A stretch of 64,000 nucleotides of DNA from contig CAJNOL010001071.1 in NCBI GenBank assembly GCA_905250125.1, positions 1-64,000 of the forward strand, read 5' to 3'. The translations under genes were made by a program, and so were the position numbers. The notes under the pieces were generated by a model that ran no database searches, was not told where the DNA came from, and saw only the letters and a program-made list of their open reading frames with translations. Below are positions 12,101-27,700 of this stretch, piece by piece (positions within the stretch are counted from its first letter, which is position 1; the number at the start of each line of letters is the position of its first letter). Source of the stretch: Rotaria sordida. Lineage: Eukaryota; Rotifera; Eurotatoria; Philodinida; Philodinidae.

Positions 12101-15100
12101 ATGTTTCGATTTCTGAAGACCCAGGAATATAATTAGACTACTCGGTTCCTTAATTAAAGAACGTAATAAAAGTAATGTGACGCAAATATCGCTAGCTCTC
12201 TACTGGAAAGATGTGATCTAGTTGAACATATAGTATTCAAGCAGGGATTTATCAGAACTTATGTGCTCGTATACACCTATACAAGAATACAATAAAAGGA
12301 ATAATATAGGGATACTCAATTCCAATTCTGACCAATTCCCGCTAATTCTAAGTCTAGAATTGGATTTGGAATTGGTGCACTTCTACGTACAAAACTAACT
12401 AGAATCAGCTCACCAATAATGAATCAACGAGCGACAAAAAGTAGTAAGAAACGGTCTGAGATAGCGTTTATTCTGGGTTTATGTTAAGCTATAGCTTGAG
12501 TTGAAATCGAATCGGTTGGTCGTATTCTAAACTGGATTTTACAATGAACTTATTTAACACTAACAACTGTCAAAATCCGATTCGAACATTGATGTTGAGA
12601 AAAACTGATGAAATGCCATAAGCTTAACAGATAATTTATTCTAGTATGCCCATAACAATTATCAAGCATCATCAGTGATGAAACTTTACCTTAGGTATAT
12701 GATCAGAAGTGTCATGCACGATAATACCAGATAAGCACTACTAATGAACAAATATTCCACTGTGATCAAATTAGTAATATTTGATAGAAAAACCATGAAC
12801 AGAAGATTTTTGAAGCAAAAAAGTTTTTACTTGACTTAAAACGATATACCAAAATTGAAAACATTAAATTAGAAAATATGAAGTATGCAGTACTAAGGAA
12901 GAATATAACATGCTTCTCTATTTTATTTTCATAGCAGTGCCAGTTATATTTTTACAATTGAGGTCGTATTATTCGAGAAGATGAAAGAGATTGATAATGG
13001 CAATAAGAACTATTGCACATTCTAACAAATGTGGAAGTAGCTCTTGAGTTATCGGACTTAATGACTCATCAGTTAGTTTGTTGAGAGAAATTCGTAAGAC
13101 ATCGTCTTCTACTAAATGATGATTATACAGAAAATAATAGTAAAACCAATTGAAGTATGAGGTTTGCCATATTGAAGAAAACATACAAGATTCTTAACAC
13201 ATGACACATGATCTAATTTCTCTTTCTTTCCCATTTTTTCTGTTTCAATGATCTTGACCAAAAGAAAAAAACAAGGGATATCGTGCTAAACTTTGCATGT
13301 TAATCAATACAAAAACACTGATAGCTGTTAGAGCTATTAATATTTGTTACAGATGATTGTATGCTATACTGTTAGAAACGTTCGTTCTTTGGTCGAAGTT
13401 TGACGTAGTCAACACATTGCACACCGTTAGAATCCTCCAACAACTCTACACAGTTGTCGAGAATGACAATTTTCTTTTCTTCAAGAATGGTCATTATACA
13501 CAGAATGTGGGTGTCGGTGTCGGCTTTCGTGACAGCAATATCCACACTTACACACACAGTCACAACCATACTTCAGATTCAATCCCACGCCGACACACAA
13601 AGTGTTAATTCTCTGAACAAACATAATAGTTACCGAACACTAAATTTTATACTGATAGTTTGATTTTTTTCACTGATATTTCGTATATAATACTGATAAG
13701 TTAGTTTGTTCTCTTTTTCTAATTATCTCTACCAGTTTATGTATTCATACATTTACTGCAGTGTAAGTCGATTTTTCATTTTTTTATTTCTTTTCCTCAC
13801 TAGATAAGTGTATGACATTCATAATGATTATTTACTTGTTATAATAAGCAATTGAATCATACAAGCAAAAGACATGACTTATCGAATGATGAAGCATTGT
13901 TTATTTATAGTCGAGAAGCCCGTTTAACATGGAATTATATTGAGAGAATACTGATGAGGACATTTTGCACACGGACGAAATGAGTAAGAAGAGAAAAGCA
14001 AATTAACTTTTATTTAAGCAACTTCAATCATCATTGCTTGCTCATAATAATCGCATTTCTAATTTAACTTTCAACAAAATCAAATTATGCATACCCAACT
14101 CCCAAGGTACAGTATTGCGACTATATTTTGGAATTGGATGACTGACAGGATCATGGTATTAGAATGTGAGCTAGAGTCTTTAGATCACCAACATGTCCAT
14201 CGCATCCTCATTCTCTCTTAAAATATGTCGCAAATCAATCATTTTATATCAATAAACATACAAGTTTTTTTTTTATGCATTATTACTATTAATCTTTTAT
14301 TGCTGACTTGAGGCTCATTATTTGCATGGTAATTTGTACTCAATCCCGTGCATTATATGATCCGTTGATTATAAAGAATTTCCATTTATTTCTATTCTGT
14401 TTTTTACATTTTGGATGCATCAGATAATTATGAACCTGTTTATGCATTTCGAAAATAACAATGTATTATACTCACCATCATTTCAAGTAGAATTCTTTTT
14501 ATTTTCGAACATCAAAATGAACATACACTGTATATTTTGTTTTCGTTTTTTTGCGTACAGCATAATCAATAGTCACAATGTCAAAAAATGAATAGGATCA
14601 TTCATTTTTTGTTTTAGCAATTTCGAACGATTATGTAGGTTAAAACATATCTTACTTCATCCTAGAAATGTCTTGAATTCGTTAAAAAATGACGAACTGA
14701 TTCATAAGCGAGTTTTACTATCATCAGAAATTCAATGTGCAATGGACACAAATGACATTATTTGTAGATTTTAAAATAAAATATATATACCATACGAATA
14801 TTTTTTTAAGAATATAGAAACTATGCTCTGGTATTTGCTTTTCTTCCTACAGAAACCTGCATGTACATATTTTCAGACAGAAACGCAAGCGTCAGAAAAA
14901 TAATTCAAACGTAGGTTTGATCGATTCGATCGTTGTATGTGCTTCCAATAGCTATTTATTATTCTTTGTTCTGCTTGCAAATAAACTTCAAATTATACGA
15001 CGATACACTCATAATGGAAGGGAAGACTAACAAAATCATAACATTTATTTTTTCATCATCCGAAACAGCACAGAAACCTATATATATATATATACTGGTG

Positions 15101-15702
15101 AAAAACACCTCATAGAAAAGAGAAAGAACAACTTTTTTGTAAATAGAGAATTACTTCAGCATGGTCAAGGACATGCGAGTTTTTATTTGACAGAAAATAT
15201 ATTTTAGTAGCAAAAAAAAACTTCAGCTAACGAAGTTGACTGTCAATGATACTTCATGATACCTTATCAATACTTCACCATAGTTTCGGGACATCATTTT
15301 TCTATACTTGAAAAAAAAAGTATCAGTTGAAATATGAAATTTTTCAATTCTCAGTTATTTTTATATTACAACTATCTGAGTAACGATAATTTCAAACATT
15401 GTTACCCTTTTAAGAATGACACATATTCATATTTTTATTATTTTTTACAACTGATAAGTCATTTGACACAGAAGTTTAATATCGAACTACTCAACAAGAT
15501 ATTGTCGTTGCTTTCACATGAGTTATGATCATTTCGATACAACTAATTACTTTCTGCCCGTTAACACTGGTATGATATAAGACTAAACAATAAATTTTAA
15601 TCGTTGTTAGTACAGCTCTCGTAACATATTTTAAGAAACAAAAAAAAAATCATTAACCTACTACTCTTTATGTATAGATGGCGGACAAATGAAAAGTACA
15701 AT
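9153..15702. other. Gene-poor intergenic region
   Basis: About 6.5 kb with no gene that I can support. It holds a coding-like patch at 10.3-10.8 kb (separate entry), a run of degenerate repeats around 11640-11790 built on words like ATCATTAGAAATC, a short self-complementary stretch at about 12310-12375 built on AATTCCAATT/AATTGGAATT words, and a CA/GT-rich patch at 13500-13590. A minus-strand frame at 13184-12969 (71 codons) looks mildly protein-like but has no family resemblance. Confidence 0.5.
10321..10803 (+). pseudogene. Coding-like relic, family unknown
   Basis: The frame from about 10626 to 10801 reads as a plausible protein (…IVVELDAIMVTFSHIEDD…, then KFSPTNEFIFNIDYNE and RLAHNLCWSF before a TGA). 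Upstream, 10327-10488 has a second plausible stretch (AIRVGYHIKKIWHHIVQ) that ends at a good donor, gtaagc. I could not join the two in frame: after the acceptor ending at about 10604 every phase meets a stop. It may be a decayed gene or chance. No function is proposed. Confidence 0.25.
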
Positions 15703-18700
15703 ATGGCAGATTTTAGTGTTAGCCAATCGAAAAATGGTGTTTTAATCAATTTTCTGCTACATTTTCGGGCATTATTCATCAAAATGTTCTTAATGTCTCT
15801 ACGAAAACGAGGTCAAACGATTGCTGAAATATTTTTTGCCTGGGCATTTATAGGTCTTTTCCTTGGCATGCGATACATTCTTGATCGTCGTTATTTGAAA
15901 GATACTCAAATAGAAAGTTTTAGCCCACAACATTCATTGTTAATTAATGAATCAATAGTTAATGTAACTTATTATTATCCTTGTAAGTTTGACACTTTTG
16001 CTTTAGTCTACTTGGGCTATATTTGACTGTTTTATAATAATCTACATACGTTCAGCAAATCCTTGCACATCAACAATCGTTAACAAAGCATTGACCGGAC
16101 TAAGAACCGTCGAAAACAAATATCCCACTTTAGGTAAGTATGATGGGCTTTTAACTTTCAATACAATTATTTATATTTTAATCTCTCCAATGTCTTTTTA
16201 ATAAGGCCCACTTATTTTTGAATTAATACATGTCTGGCTATATAAAGATATCTTTACAAAAAATTCAATTACTTAATTGAGTCTGTTATATTCAAAATTA
16301 TACGTATCATATTAAGTCAATGGACTATGTTGAAGATTTATAGATTGTGTTAGATGCAATTTGAGTGACTCGATAATATCATTATTCTTGAGTAATTAGG
16401 ACGTGTCCTAAAAGTAAAAATAAGTTCATTTTTTCTAGATGATAGAGGAAAGTTTCAATATGTTGTTCATGAATACAAGTTTAGGAATATTATTTATCCA
16501 ATTCATTAGAAATGCATAAGCTATTTTGAATGTCAATCAACTCGGAGTATTGTATTATTGTAATAGAAGAAAAAATTCTCTGACATTTCAGGCTTTCTAG
16601 AATTTTAAATGCATTTACTTATAGTCATTCAATTTTTTCCGTGTCCATATGTCTACTGGAAGATTTCACAGAGTATTCTCGAATATATTTCTACATAGGA
16701 TTTTGGACAAGTTTGATCAGCTACAGTCACTTTTTAGTAGGATATTTTGATGAATAATCAGTCATAAAAAAGTTCAAAGATCATCGGAAATTTGTCCCAT
16801 AAATATAATTGAAGTTTTCTAGTTGATCAATTCGAAAAAAAAAATGTTTTACTCTCATCAACAAATGAAGATGCTAAGTTGAAAATACTGGAGGACATTC
16901 TATTACTTACATTAAAGTCTTAAAGTAATTTAATCATTTCTAGTATTTCGATCCTAGTATCACGATCTGTTCATAAAAGTAGAGACATGTTTTTTATCAA
17001 AATAATCCATTACAAAAGTTTCATAGATTGAAATATACTCTTTATTATCGTAAACGACGAGAGATTTGACGTTGGTCGAAATTGGTTGATCATATCCAAT
17101 TTTTTTATTGTCTGTCGACTTTTGAAAGATACCTTTACAGGGATATAAAAAGAAACATCCATCTCTATCTTCAGTAGTCATTTCAAAACAGAGAATTTCA
17201 ATTCTCATTCTTGTCATATTTCCATTTTTTTTCAGCAATAGTAAAGAGAAGAGAAGAGACGTATGCTATTTGTACGACTACTGAGATAGAAACAATTTGG
17301 GTTAATAACAGCATCAAGGGAAAAAACGGTGATACAAGTAATGAACAATTGATTTCACTATGATGCAGATTCAAATTATAGATGAAATCTAACTCGAAAC
17401 AAATCGTATTAGTGTCAATTCAACTAAATGATAAGCCATGCATAGATAACTTTTTCACGATTCATGATTATTAACATTTTCTTGTGCAATCAATCGTTTC
17501 ATTCTTTAAAATTCAAATTGTGTTTGTTTCATCAAATCGAATGAATGGATTGAAATAATATTAAATATTGTGTCCTCGCTCTGCTTTGACTAAAAAGTTA
17601 TCTTCGAGTTGGATTTGTAGTGATAGCTATGAATGTGCTCTACAATTAAAGTACTGTGCAACTCAAACTAAATTACTATTCGAGAGTTATAGAACATCTT
17701 AAAGTTATTTGCTCAGAGACAATTATAGCGAATATCTCTTTGTAAAATTCTGCGTACGGATACCTGTCAGCATTATCCAGAATTAAAAATTGGCCGTTTT
17801 CATTTTTGACCTTCCGATGTCTTATCATAAAATGTTGAATTTCGTAAATAGATTTTTCAATAAAAACTTTACAGATGATTTTTTTTCAAAACTTCACAGT
17901 TGCCTCTGAGGTCTTGCCTTGACTATTGTCAAAGAAATTTTTAACTCGATGAGGAGAAATTAGAGGAGTCGTAAACGACATTGATGAAGTCTGTCTATAA
18001 CGAGCGATTTCTTCAAAAAGTCTTTATCATCCTCGTATATACCGTTCCTTGAACACGTATTCTACTGTTTCCGATATTTCAGTTGTAGTAAAAAATTTGG
18101 TTCCATCTGTTGTACCATACTCGATCATCAGAAATAGGCAAAAAGGAAGAAATATTCCTAATAAAAGAAAATAGAAACAAAGATTTCACTGGTATGTAAT
18201 TAATCAGAAAATAACTTTGATAATAGTTAGGAAATTTTCATAGGTTTCTACAATTTCTAAACTTCTATGCTGCATTTAGACACATTTTTCAGATCGTTTA
18301 GGCTATCATCAAAGAGAGTAACTGAAGTTAAGGTATGAATAGAATAACAATTAGATTAATGTTCATTTATGTGTCTTAATGTGTCGATCGATAACCAAAC
18401 CATCAGACTCGAAGAATTATTGCAATGGTAGAAGATTTTACTATGAATCTGCTCATATTTTAATTCGTCTGAGCAAAGCTAGAACAAAAATTTCCAATAC
18501 GATGACTTTAATAGATTCATACGGTAGAGTTTATCCAATGATTATCATTTGTTAAAATGTAGAAGTTTGTTATAAATATAATTTGATAATTGATGCTATA
18601 CTTAACATATCGATGAGACCTCATAGAAAAGCTTCAATTCAACCACCTGATGCTTTTTAATTTAGCACTACCTTTATCGGAACAAAGTCTATTGTCATTA

Positions 18701-21700
18701 CCAAATGAAGTTCTACTATCAATGAATGCTTATATTCTTTTTACGAATATGGATTCGTGTGTGAATCGATCAACAATGCCAGATCAAGTTCATTATACTT
18801 TACGCGTGCAGGAGTAAGCTATTGAATTTGTTTTCTTTGTTCATTTATTTGTATTTGTCCTTATTGTAGAAATGATCTACATTATTATCGTGCTCATCGT
18901 GTCAAGCTTAAAGATAGTGAAATTCGTTCGAAACGCTCTCCGGAAGATTTTTGTCATGGTATATTCAACGCATCTGTTTTTTTTCTTTTGAAATATAATT
19001 ATTAATAATTATCATAGTATAAAATAGGAAAAGTGACTCTGCATCTCACAGACTGTAGTGCATATGTTGGAAAAGCGATCTTAACGTCATAGATCGTGAT
19101 GAACATTTCGAAATACTACACTTTCAGTTCCATGGTCGACTATCACCGTGCTGTTGAAGGATCTGGCTTATGACTAAAGAGGCTCGGTTGTCTTTCATTT
19201 ATAATTAATCTCGTTAAGATTGCATTAAAAAACCTTTTTACATTATGAATAGATTTGAAACCCAAAGATCCACAAAAATTTGTTTTTTTTTAATCTGCTA
19301 GATGATGTTTTGACTTCTATCGCAGAGTATAACAAACATTTCGATAGGCTGCTTCTTGACTATATCAAATATTGTGATTAATATAGAGAAAATATTTATT
19401 TACAATTCATGAGACTCTATTGTGTTTCACTGTAGTGATTGGATTAAATCCTTTTTTCTTTGCAGAAATTAGAACTTGTATTTTATGTTTTTCTAGAGAC
19501 TGACGTATTAATGGACTACATGGATCAATTTCTAGGCCTTCAGTTTGCAATTGATATATCAATCATCGAGTATGCAACGAACATTATTCAAAAGATAAAG
19601 ACACCGACTGTAAGTTGAATAATTTGCTTGTAATTCATGTAAAAACAAAACAATACTATATATTAGATAATTATGAATCATTTGGGTTGTCCCGCTATCG
19701 ATACTGATCAACTCTATACAATTTACTGTTTTTTTATTTCAATCTTTGTTTCGTTTATTTACTCAATAACATTCATTATTACAATTGGTTATATTGTTGA
19801 AGAACGTGAAAATAAGACAAAAGTAAGTAAAAATAAAAAATATTCATTGTAATGGATGATCTAGAATAGGATCTATACTATTAAATATTTTCTTAGGAAT
19901 ATTTGCGTATTTATGGCCTTCGTACTTGGGTAAACAATTTAGTTTGGTTTAGCCGATCAATGTGCATATATTTTTTGTTGACTGGTATTGTGACTGGGTT
20001 CAGTATGCTAGTTTTACCAAGTTCAAATATAGAATCAAATGGTATTGCCAAAGCTATATTTAACAATACGCATTGGACACTAGTTTGGACCGTTCTCTTT
20101 GTCTATTCAATCCATGTTTCAGCATTTACGGTCTTTTTTAGTCAATTTTTCAGACGTCGTAAGTGTTAAGTTCATTTTTAACACCAAATCATCGTTCATG
20201 TCAGACAAAAAATTCTTAGATATTCAAACTAAATAAAAAAACTTGGGTCTTGAGTTTCTCAGTACTTCAAAAAAAAACAAAGATTCGACTAATGTCTCAC
20301 TCTTTATTTCAATATGATCATACATTTAGACTACTATTCTAAAAAAATTCATATCAATTCCAAATGTGGGTGCAACTGAACTGAAGATTGTCACACTACA
20401 TCTAACTTTAGAAAGAGCTATGACGCTAGTTTTATTGTTATATTTGTTTATCATAGTATTACAATCGGTTTTGTATCCAGTAATATTAACACAACTACAC
20501 ATACTCAAATATCTCGTTAGTGACGATTCGAATCCTACCAATGGACTATCCTTTCAAAAATTGTTATTCTTGTTGCTAGCATGCCCTCTTGACCTCTATA
20601 TTAGACTATAGTGCAAGTATTTAGTAGATTTCAGGCAAAGTTTGTACGTTTGTTTGATCACGAGTGAACTTTTGAGTATAGGTCCAAAGTAAAGCTGCAA
20701 AAAATATTTTAGATTTCGCAAAATGATAGTATAGTAAAACTCGAAATGTTTTCTTAACAAATATAAAGATACTGCAATGTTCATTTTTCAAAGCTCAAGT
20801 AAACTCGCATTGATAATAAAAATTTTCAATGATGACAAACTGTCATTTCTGACATTTAAAATACATTTTGAAGGTATTACTTTTGATGTATACTGCTTTT
20901 ATTGTCTACAAGAAAGCTTTGATCAAATCTCTTGCAATTTGTAAGATATTGCATTCTGTCATTGAGCGAACGATGATGATAACGTATCAATACATGTGTT
21001 GTTGTCGATGCAACAGAGAAGAAAACATGTTTGAAATGAGAAAGGAAAAGTTTATCGATATGATCCAATGTTTGCGTTATCGAATCGAACAGCTTTGTAA
21101 AATCTTAAAGAGAATTATAAAATGGAATAACAATTATGAAATTTATTCAAATTCATCTTTGTTTGTCTGAAAAGTTATTTATTCTTCACTAACAATGATT
21201 CAAATAAATAAAATTTTCTAGTCACAAAAAAAATTCTATTCCACGACTACCTATTTATGTAAATTTTGTTATTTCATTTAGCTCTATTAGCAAAAATGTT
21301 GGGTTTTACTTTATGGTTTTTCACGTTAATTGATTTCTATTCAAATGTACCAGTCGGTGTTCAATATTTTTTGTGCCTTTTTCCAAATATTGGTCTCATG
21401 TTTTGTATTCAAGTTATGTTGCAATATGAACGTAAATGTGGTAAGTAAAAATTATTCTCTTACTTAGTTGATGATCAAAAACATTATCATCTTAGAGATA
21501 AGGACTTGTTTTCATAGAAAAAAGAACTTTTCTCATACGTGAAGAATAAGAAGTAAAAGCAATAGCTCATTTATATTTGTTTCGAAAACTTTTTAAAAAA
21601 ATTGCATAAATTCTGCCAATAGAACAAAAAAGTTAAAAACTTTTCAAAGCAATATTTTGTGTAGAACGCTAAGGAGAGGCATTACCTATTGATCCACATT

Positions 21701-24700
21701 GCCTATCAACAAATGATAAAAATTAGCCATATATATTTTTTGCTTCCTACATTCTACAGGTAGTTTTGTTCGTTGCTCTACGTTGAAAAGTGACGATACA
21801 TCTAACTGACTACTTCAAATTCTTTTTTATATGGAAATATATAAAACTCATTTGTTATTATATGAATAAGGATTATATTCTTTTCTTCTTCATCAGATGG
21901 AATAACAACGTTCTCTCAACTTTATTCGAATCTATTTACGTATCCACTTTATATTGGCATTTGTCTACTGCTAATGCTTGTCTACTCTTTTATCTATATG
22001 ATTTTGGCTATTTATATTGAACGTATTAATCCAGGTGAATTCGGCATATCACAACCGTGGAATTATTTATGCAAAAAAGGCTATTGGAAATCACAACAAG
22101 TATCTTCTATTAAACAAACAAAGATTAATAAGAATAAAGATAAAGATTATTCGACTATTGAAAATAATCACTGGATTGAATCAAGTTCTCTTGCCAATAC
22201 AAAACTACCTGTCTTAAGTATAAATCATATGACAAAAGTAAGATATGAGAGTAGTTAAAATTCTACTTGTTGCTTTTGGTTTTAACTATTTGACGTTTAG
22301 AGATTCGGCAAACTGAATGCCGTTATGAATTTATCTCTCGATTTTTACAACGGTGAAGTGTGTTCATTGTTGGGACATAATGGAGCAGGCAAAACGACCA
22401 CGACATTTATTCTTGTTGGTATGAGATTAGTACATATGATTAAACTGTTTTCTAAAGTACACTCATAAATATGGGACATCTAAAAAACATATCGAGTCTA
22501 AACTGTTATCAGACGTTTTATATCATACTTATAACATCCAACTTAGGATTAACAGTAACATTCCATTCGACAAACAAGTCATTAAGAAATATATTTTGGA
22601 AAAGATAATAACTTTAGAATATATTTATTATATACTGATTGTATTTATTGTAGTTTTTGAAGACTGCTTATTTCAACTGGAGTCGTCAAAGCTTTTGACA
22701 CTTGCCAAAATTCTAACAGTTCTGATTTGAAGTTTTAAACTTGCTGAATATCATGATCAGTAGTAGATAAAATCATTGCTCAATAATAGTAATAAAGATA
22801 TCAGAGACAAAGACCCGAGCGAAAGGCAATATAATATTGCTTTCATAGACATTTTTATTGCCTCATTACTTTTGTATAAAGACTTCAGAGTATTTGACTT
22901 CAACCTATTTGACGTACTTCAATTTTTTTTTTGATAAATCTTTTTGTTTGTTCTGTATCTCTTCTCTTATTCGTTTCTGAAATGAGTGGATGAGGATGTA
23001 CTAATTATATATCCTATCATACTTGCATTATTCATGCTGTATTATCGCATATTTTTATGCGTCATGCATTCATTTCTCTCTATGTTGGTATATATCAACC
23101 ACTCATGAACTCTCTTAGCACTGACATTTTATCTTTCACTTTTTCGTCCAGTTACAGCTAATCAACATCGAAGTTTTCAGATGTAACAACAAGATAGCGA
23201 CGAGAAAATATCAACAGTATCAAAGATTCATCAGTATTGATCATTGTTTTTGAGTTCTTATGTATTGTTCACAAAAACTCCTGAACACATATTTGAGAGA
23301 GGCACATTTACATTTGTATTTACACAAATTCTACGAGCTAAAGTCGTGCTCTTCGAAGTTTTCTATTGATGTAGCCTACTAACGGAACATAGCAGTATTG
23401 ATTCGATCGAAATAACAGCATTCAAACACAATATTAGTGTAATCATGAGCAACATGATCTATGTTGAATTTGATCAGAATCAATGCATCATCTTTAAACG
23501 AGAGCAGGATACTTCGTCAGATATGATTACTTTGTCGAAATTTGGTCGGCATGATTTACTTCCAAATTATGTTATGCTTTCTTTAATGTTTTAAAACTTG
23601 TGTCTAGGCATGTTGGAACCGACATCGGGTTCTATAACTGTCAAAGGATTGGATGGTCGAATGCATATACAAGAGATTCGAAAAATAATTGGTTTTTGTC
23701 CACAATATGGTAAAAATATTAATTCTTTTTTTGATGAAAACATTCATTGAATAAAAAATATACTTTCAGATATTCTTTACAATGAATTATCTGTTAGGGA
23801 ACATTTGAAACTAGTCGCAGAGGTATACAATCATTTAATGATAAACTATGCTGGTTTTAATTGAAATTTAATGTTTTTTTTCTTTTCTGTAGATGCGTCA
23901 AATGAGACGAAAAGAAGCGGAAGAATCTATTGATAATATTCTTAATTTAATTGGACTTGTCGATCAACAACATACATGGGCAAATAATTTGTCTGGTGGT
24001 ATGAAGCGTCGATTGTCTATTGGTATTTCATTAGTTGGTGATTCGAAAGTAAAGGAATTTCTTTTAAAAATATAATTTTTTCGTACATTTCTATAACAAT
24101 GAATTTGACCTACTAATTATTCTAGGTATTGATTTTGGATGAACCTACTAGTGGCATTGGTAAGTACAATAAATACATTTTAAGTAGATATATTAAATCA
24201 GTAGGGAAAAATAAAGAGTCAAATATCTTTTTATAGTAAAGAAATAAATCATTAGTATAAAACCACTATGAAGTTTTCAAACTATAGCATAAATTTAACT
24301 GTAATTTTATGTACAAGGAAATAAGTAGTCTAATTAAGGTTAATAGTGAATTTGTGGTAGAATGCTTTGATTGAAGATGCAACAGCAAAAAAATGCAATT
24401 TTAATGAATGAATAATCCATTTCACTTTCATAGTCTTACAGAGAAATCAAGTCTCAGTATTTTATTACAAGCCTAAAGTTTGAGTTCAATTTTATTGTAT
24501 GCATGTGCTCCAGCTAGTAGAGAATAAAATTTATATGAATACATGATGCAACAAAACTTAAATGTAAATTCTAATTTTCGTATTGAAGAATCAAAAAAAA
24601 AGCAGCTACATACATAAAAAAAACTATGATTCGTAAAACCGACCGGACAAAGTCGATATAGATTTTCATTGGAGGTAGAAAGACTAATGCAAAATTTTGG

Positions 24701-27700
24701 TCACATATCGAACATAAAGTTTGTATCTATATTATTTAAAAATCTGAATTCAATTAGCAAAGTTATCACGTGTGAATAGCTATGATGATAACACAAGCAC
24801 TTCAGGGACAATTGTTGAAGAATTGAAAGGACAAAAGACTGTGAAAAGAAGATCGTAAGAAGACAAAAAAAAATCATGAATTCCGTCCACCAGAATTTTT
24901 GGTTTTTTTTCGACTAGAAATGTGTTTAGCTCAAAATCTTTGACAAAGAACATATAATACCACTATAAGGAGTCAATGTTTTTCAATGTAAAACTATTTT
25001 GCCGTATATTCGCTCCAATACTTGCTTATTATTTATGAGATTGTAAAAAAAAGTCATGATCACATTTTCAAAAGAAACATTTTGACTACTTCTAACGCGT
25101 TTTTGCATTGTAGATCCATACAATCGTCGTCTTATATGGACAATTATACGTAAAATGAAAGAAGCCGGAAAATGTATAATTTTGACAACACATTTTCTCG
25201 AAGAAGCTGACGTTCTATCTGATCGAATCGCTGTTATGAGTAAAGGTCGATTGCAAGCAAATGGAACGCCTGAATTTCTTAAACAACAAACAGGTTTCTT
25301 GAAGAATTCCATGTGAACATAACTTGTATCATAAGTTTAATATATCTTAGATTTTGAATATCGTATTTTTATTGAGAAAAATGAAACATGTGACATTCAA
25401 CATGTTACTAAATTCTTTCAAGAACATATACAAACTGCTGTATTAGAAAGACAATCAGCATCAGAACTAGTATTTGGCATCAAACGTGGTGCATCACAAC
25501 GAATTAGTCGATTAATCAATACACTCGATGAGCAAGGTCCAAATATTGGTATTAAGGGATATGGTTTATCAATGACAACAGTGGAAGAAGTATTTTTAAA
25601 GTAGGACATTTGATATACAGTGTAAATAAGAAGTATCTTTCAGATTAAAAAAAATCAATCTCTTCTCTTTACTTCAAACAAATCAGACGGATCCTTTCTC
25701 GATGATAGAAGATTTTGGAAAGTTTTTATCCAATAGGAAATCTTTAAGAGGCATTGCTTTAAATTAGCACTAGTAATATTAATAAAGGAAAATATTACAT
25801 GACATCTTAGCCATTCTTAAAAATAGTAATCTAAAACTTTTAGCATATATACTACTTTGGAACTTCAGAATAGCGAGATCAGTCTGATTTTACTTGTTTG
25901 TATTGAGATTCTATCATCAAAGAAAAAGTCAGTTCAATTAATTGAAGCTGAACAAAAAGACGTATGAATCATTCTATATGTATCTAATGTAGGATTGTAA
26001 ATGACAACAAATTGTATCAAAAAAATGACTTATGTTATGAAAAACTTTCATCACAGTTGAAAACCAGAATTTATGTCAGATTTTTTACAAGCTATGATAA
26101 AAACACGTTGACATGCTGGACGTGAGACTTTGATGAAATAATTATATTATTAAAAGAGAGAGAGAGAGAGAGACGTATTTATTTATTTTGAGACTTTAAA
26201 TCTATATGAAGTTCAGAATTTTCAACGAATCAATCACAATCTTTGAAGTGAATCGAGTGTAATGCGTGGCGAGTAGCAATTATACTTCATAAAAATTCGA
26301 TCAAAAATGTATAAATCTATATTTAATATAGAAATGAATACTAAATTGAAACAATATGAGTGACCAAGCAGAAAATCATTTATTTTCAAAATTCAGCTGA
26401 CATATGTTTTGTTTACTTCTTTTTTTTCTTTTTGATAATATATAGACTCGTAGAAGAAGAAACGAACGAAATAAAACAAAATCAAGAAAAATCAAAAGCT
26501 AATCTAGCAAAAACCGGTATTCTTATTTTTATTATTTAATTCAATTATTTCTTTATTATTATAGTATTCTTTCGAAATCACAATCATATCACTGGTTTTT
26601 ATCTCATTTGGATTCGATTTTCTACATTCATTATCAAACGATGGATTCTTTCTCGTCGACAAATATTCGTTTTATTTGGCTTCTTTCTAGGACCTTTATT
26701 GATTGAAATTTTAACTATTTCAACATTGTCTTCTCCAAAAGATATTCAAGCATCACTTTTACAAAATGAACGTGTTAAAAATGCTCAAGTTACACTTATT
26801 CCATCAATATATAATCCCCAAACAATAGTTATTCATTCAAATGAGAATGGTAATCAAATAAAAGGATATTTAAAAAATTATTTAACAAATATGAATGCAA
26901 ATATTGAAGAAATATCAACAAATAATATAATCGATTATATTCTATCACGAAATAATAATTCCTATGATACATATGTTAATAAATATCAAATGGGTTTTTC
27001 CATTGATAAACGTTCAACACTTGTAATATTCAATGTTTTCTTTTCGACAGTTAATTATCATACAATGGCAACAGGTCTTAGTATAGCAACAACATGTTTA
27101 TTTCAATATTATGCAAATTCATCATTAAAAAGTATTCAAACAATAAATCAACCAATTTTAACATCTTCAGCATCAGTTACAGCTCGAGCTATATTTTACG
27201 ATCGAATATATTGTTTTGATACAGTTCCATTATCATTATTAAATTTTATAAATAGTTTTATTGCATCAATTTTTATTAGTATTCTTGCATTGAATGTTAT
27301 TCGTGAACGTATTAGTCATTCAAAAGATTTACAATTATTAACAAATACATCAAAAAAATTATATTGGTTTTCGAATTTTCTTTACGATTTAACGTTATGT
27401 TGGATTGTTTCTGCACTTTTAACTATTGTTGTAAAGGTAAGATAAATAATTTCGGATGTAGGTGATTAGAAGATCCACATCCTCAGTTGTTATCTATCAT
27501 TACACATAAATGAAAAACATTTGTGACTCATTGATAAGTCAGATTATAAGAAGAAATTGAAATTTTAAGTTACGGACTGTCGAAATAAATCAATTTTATT
27601 TTTCTAGTCATATTAGAGAGAATGTCCTTCTTTGTTCTAGATTGGATCTGTAGTCCATCCAAATCCAGAAGTCGAAGTTCAAATTTATAAAGGTACCGAA

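Noticed and set aside
12969..13184. Minus-strand frame of 71 codons with acidic, Leu-rich composition
   Set aside because: No family resemblance, no upstream exon and no start context; too short to support alone.
20366..21170. Open frames within ABCA intron 7
   Set aside because: They do not fit the transporter phase and the flanking exons join perfectly without them.
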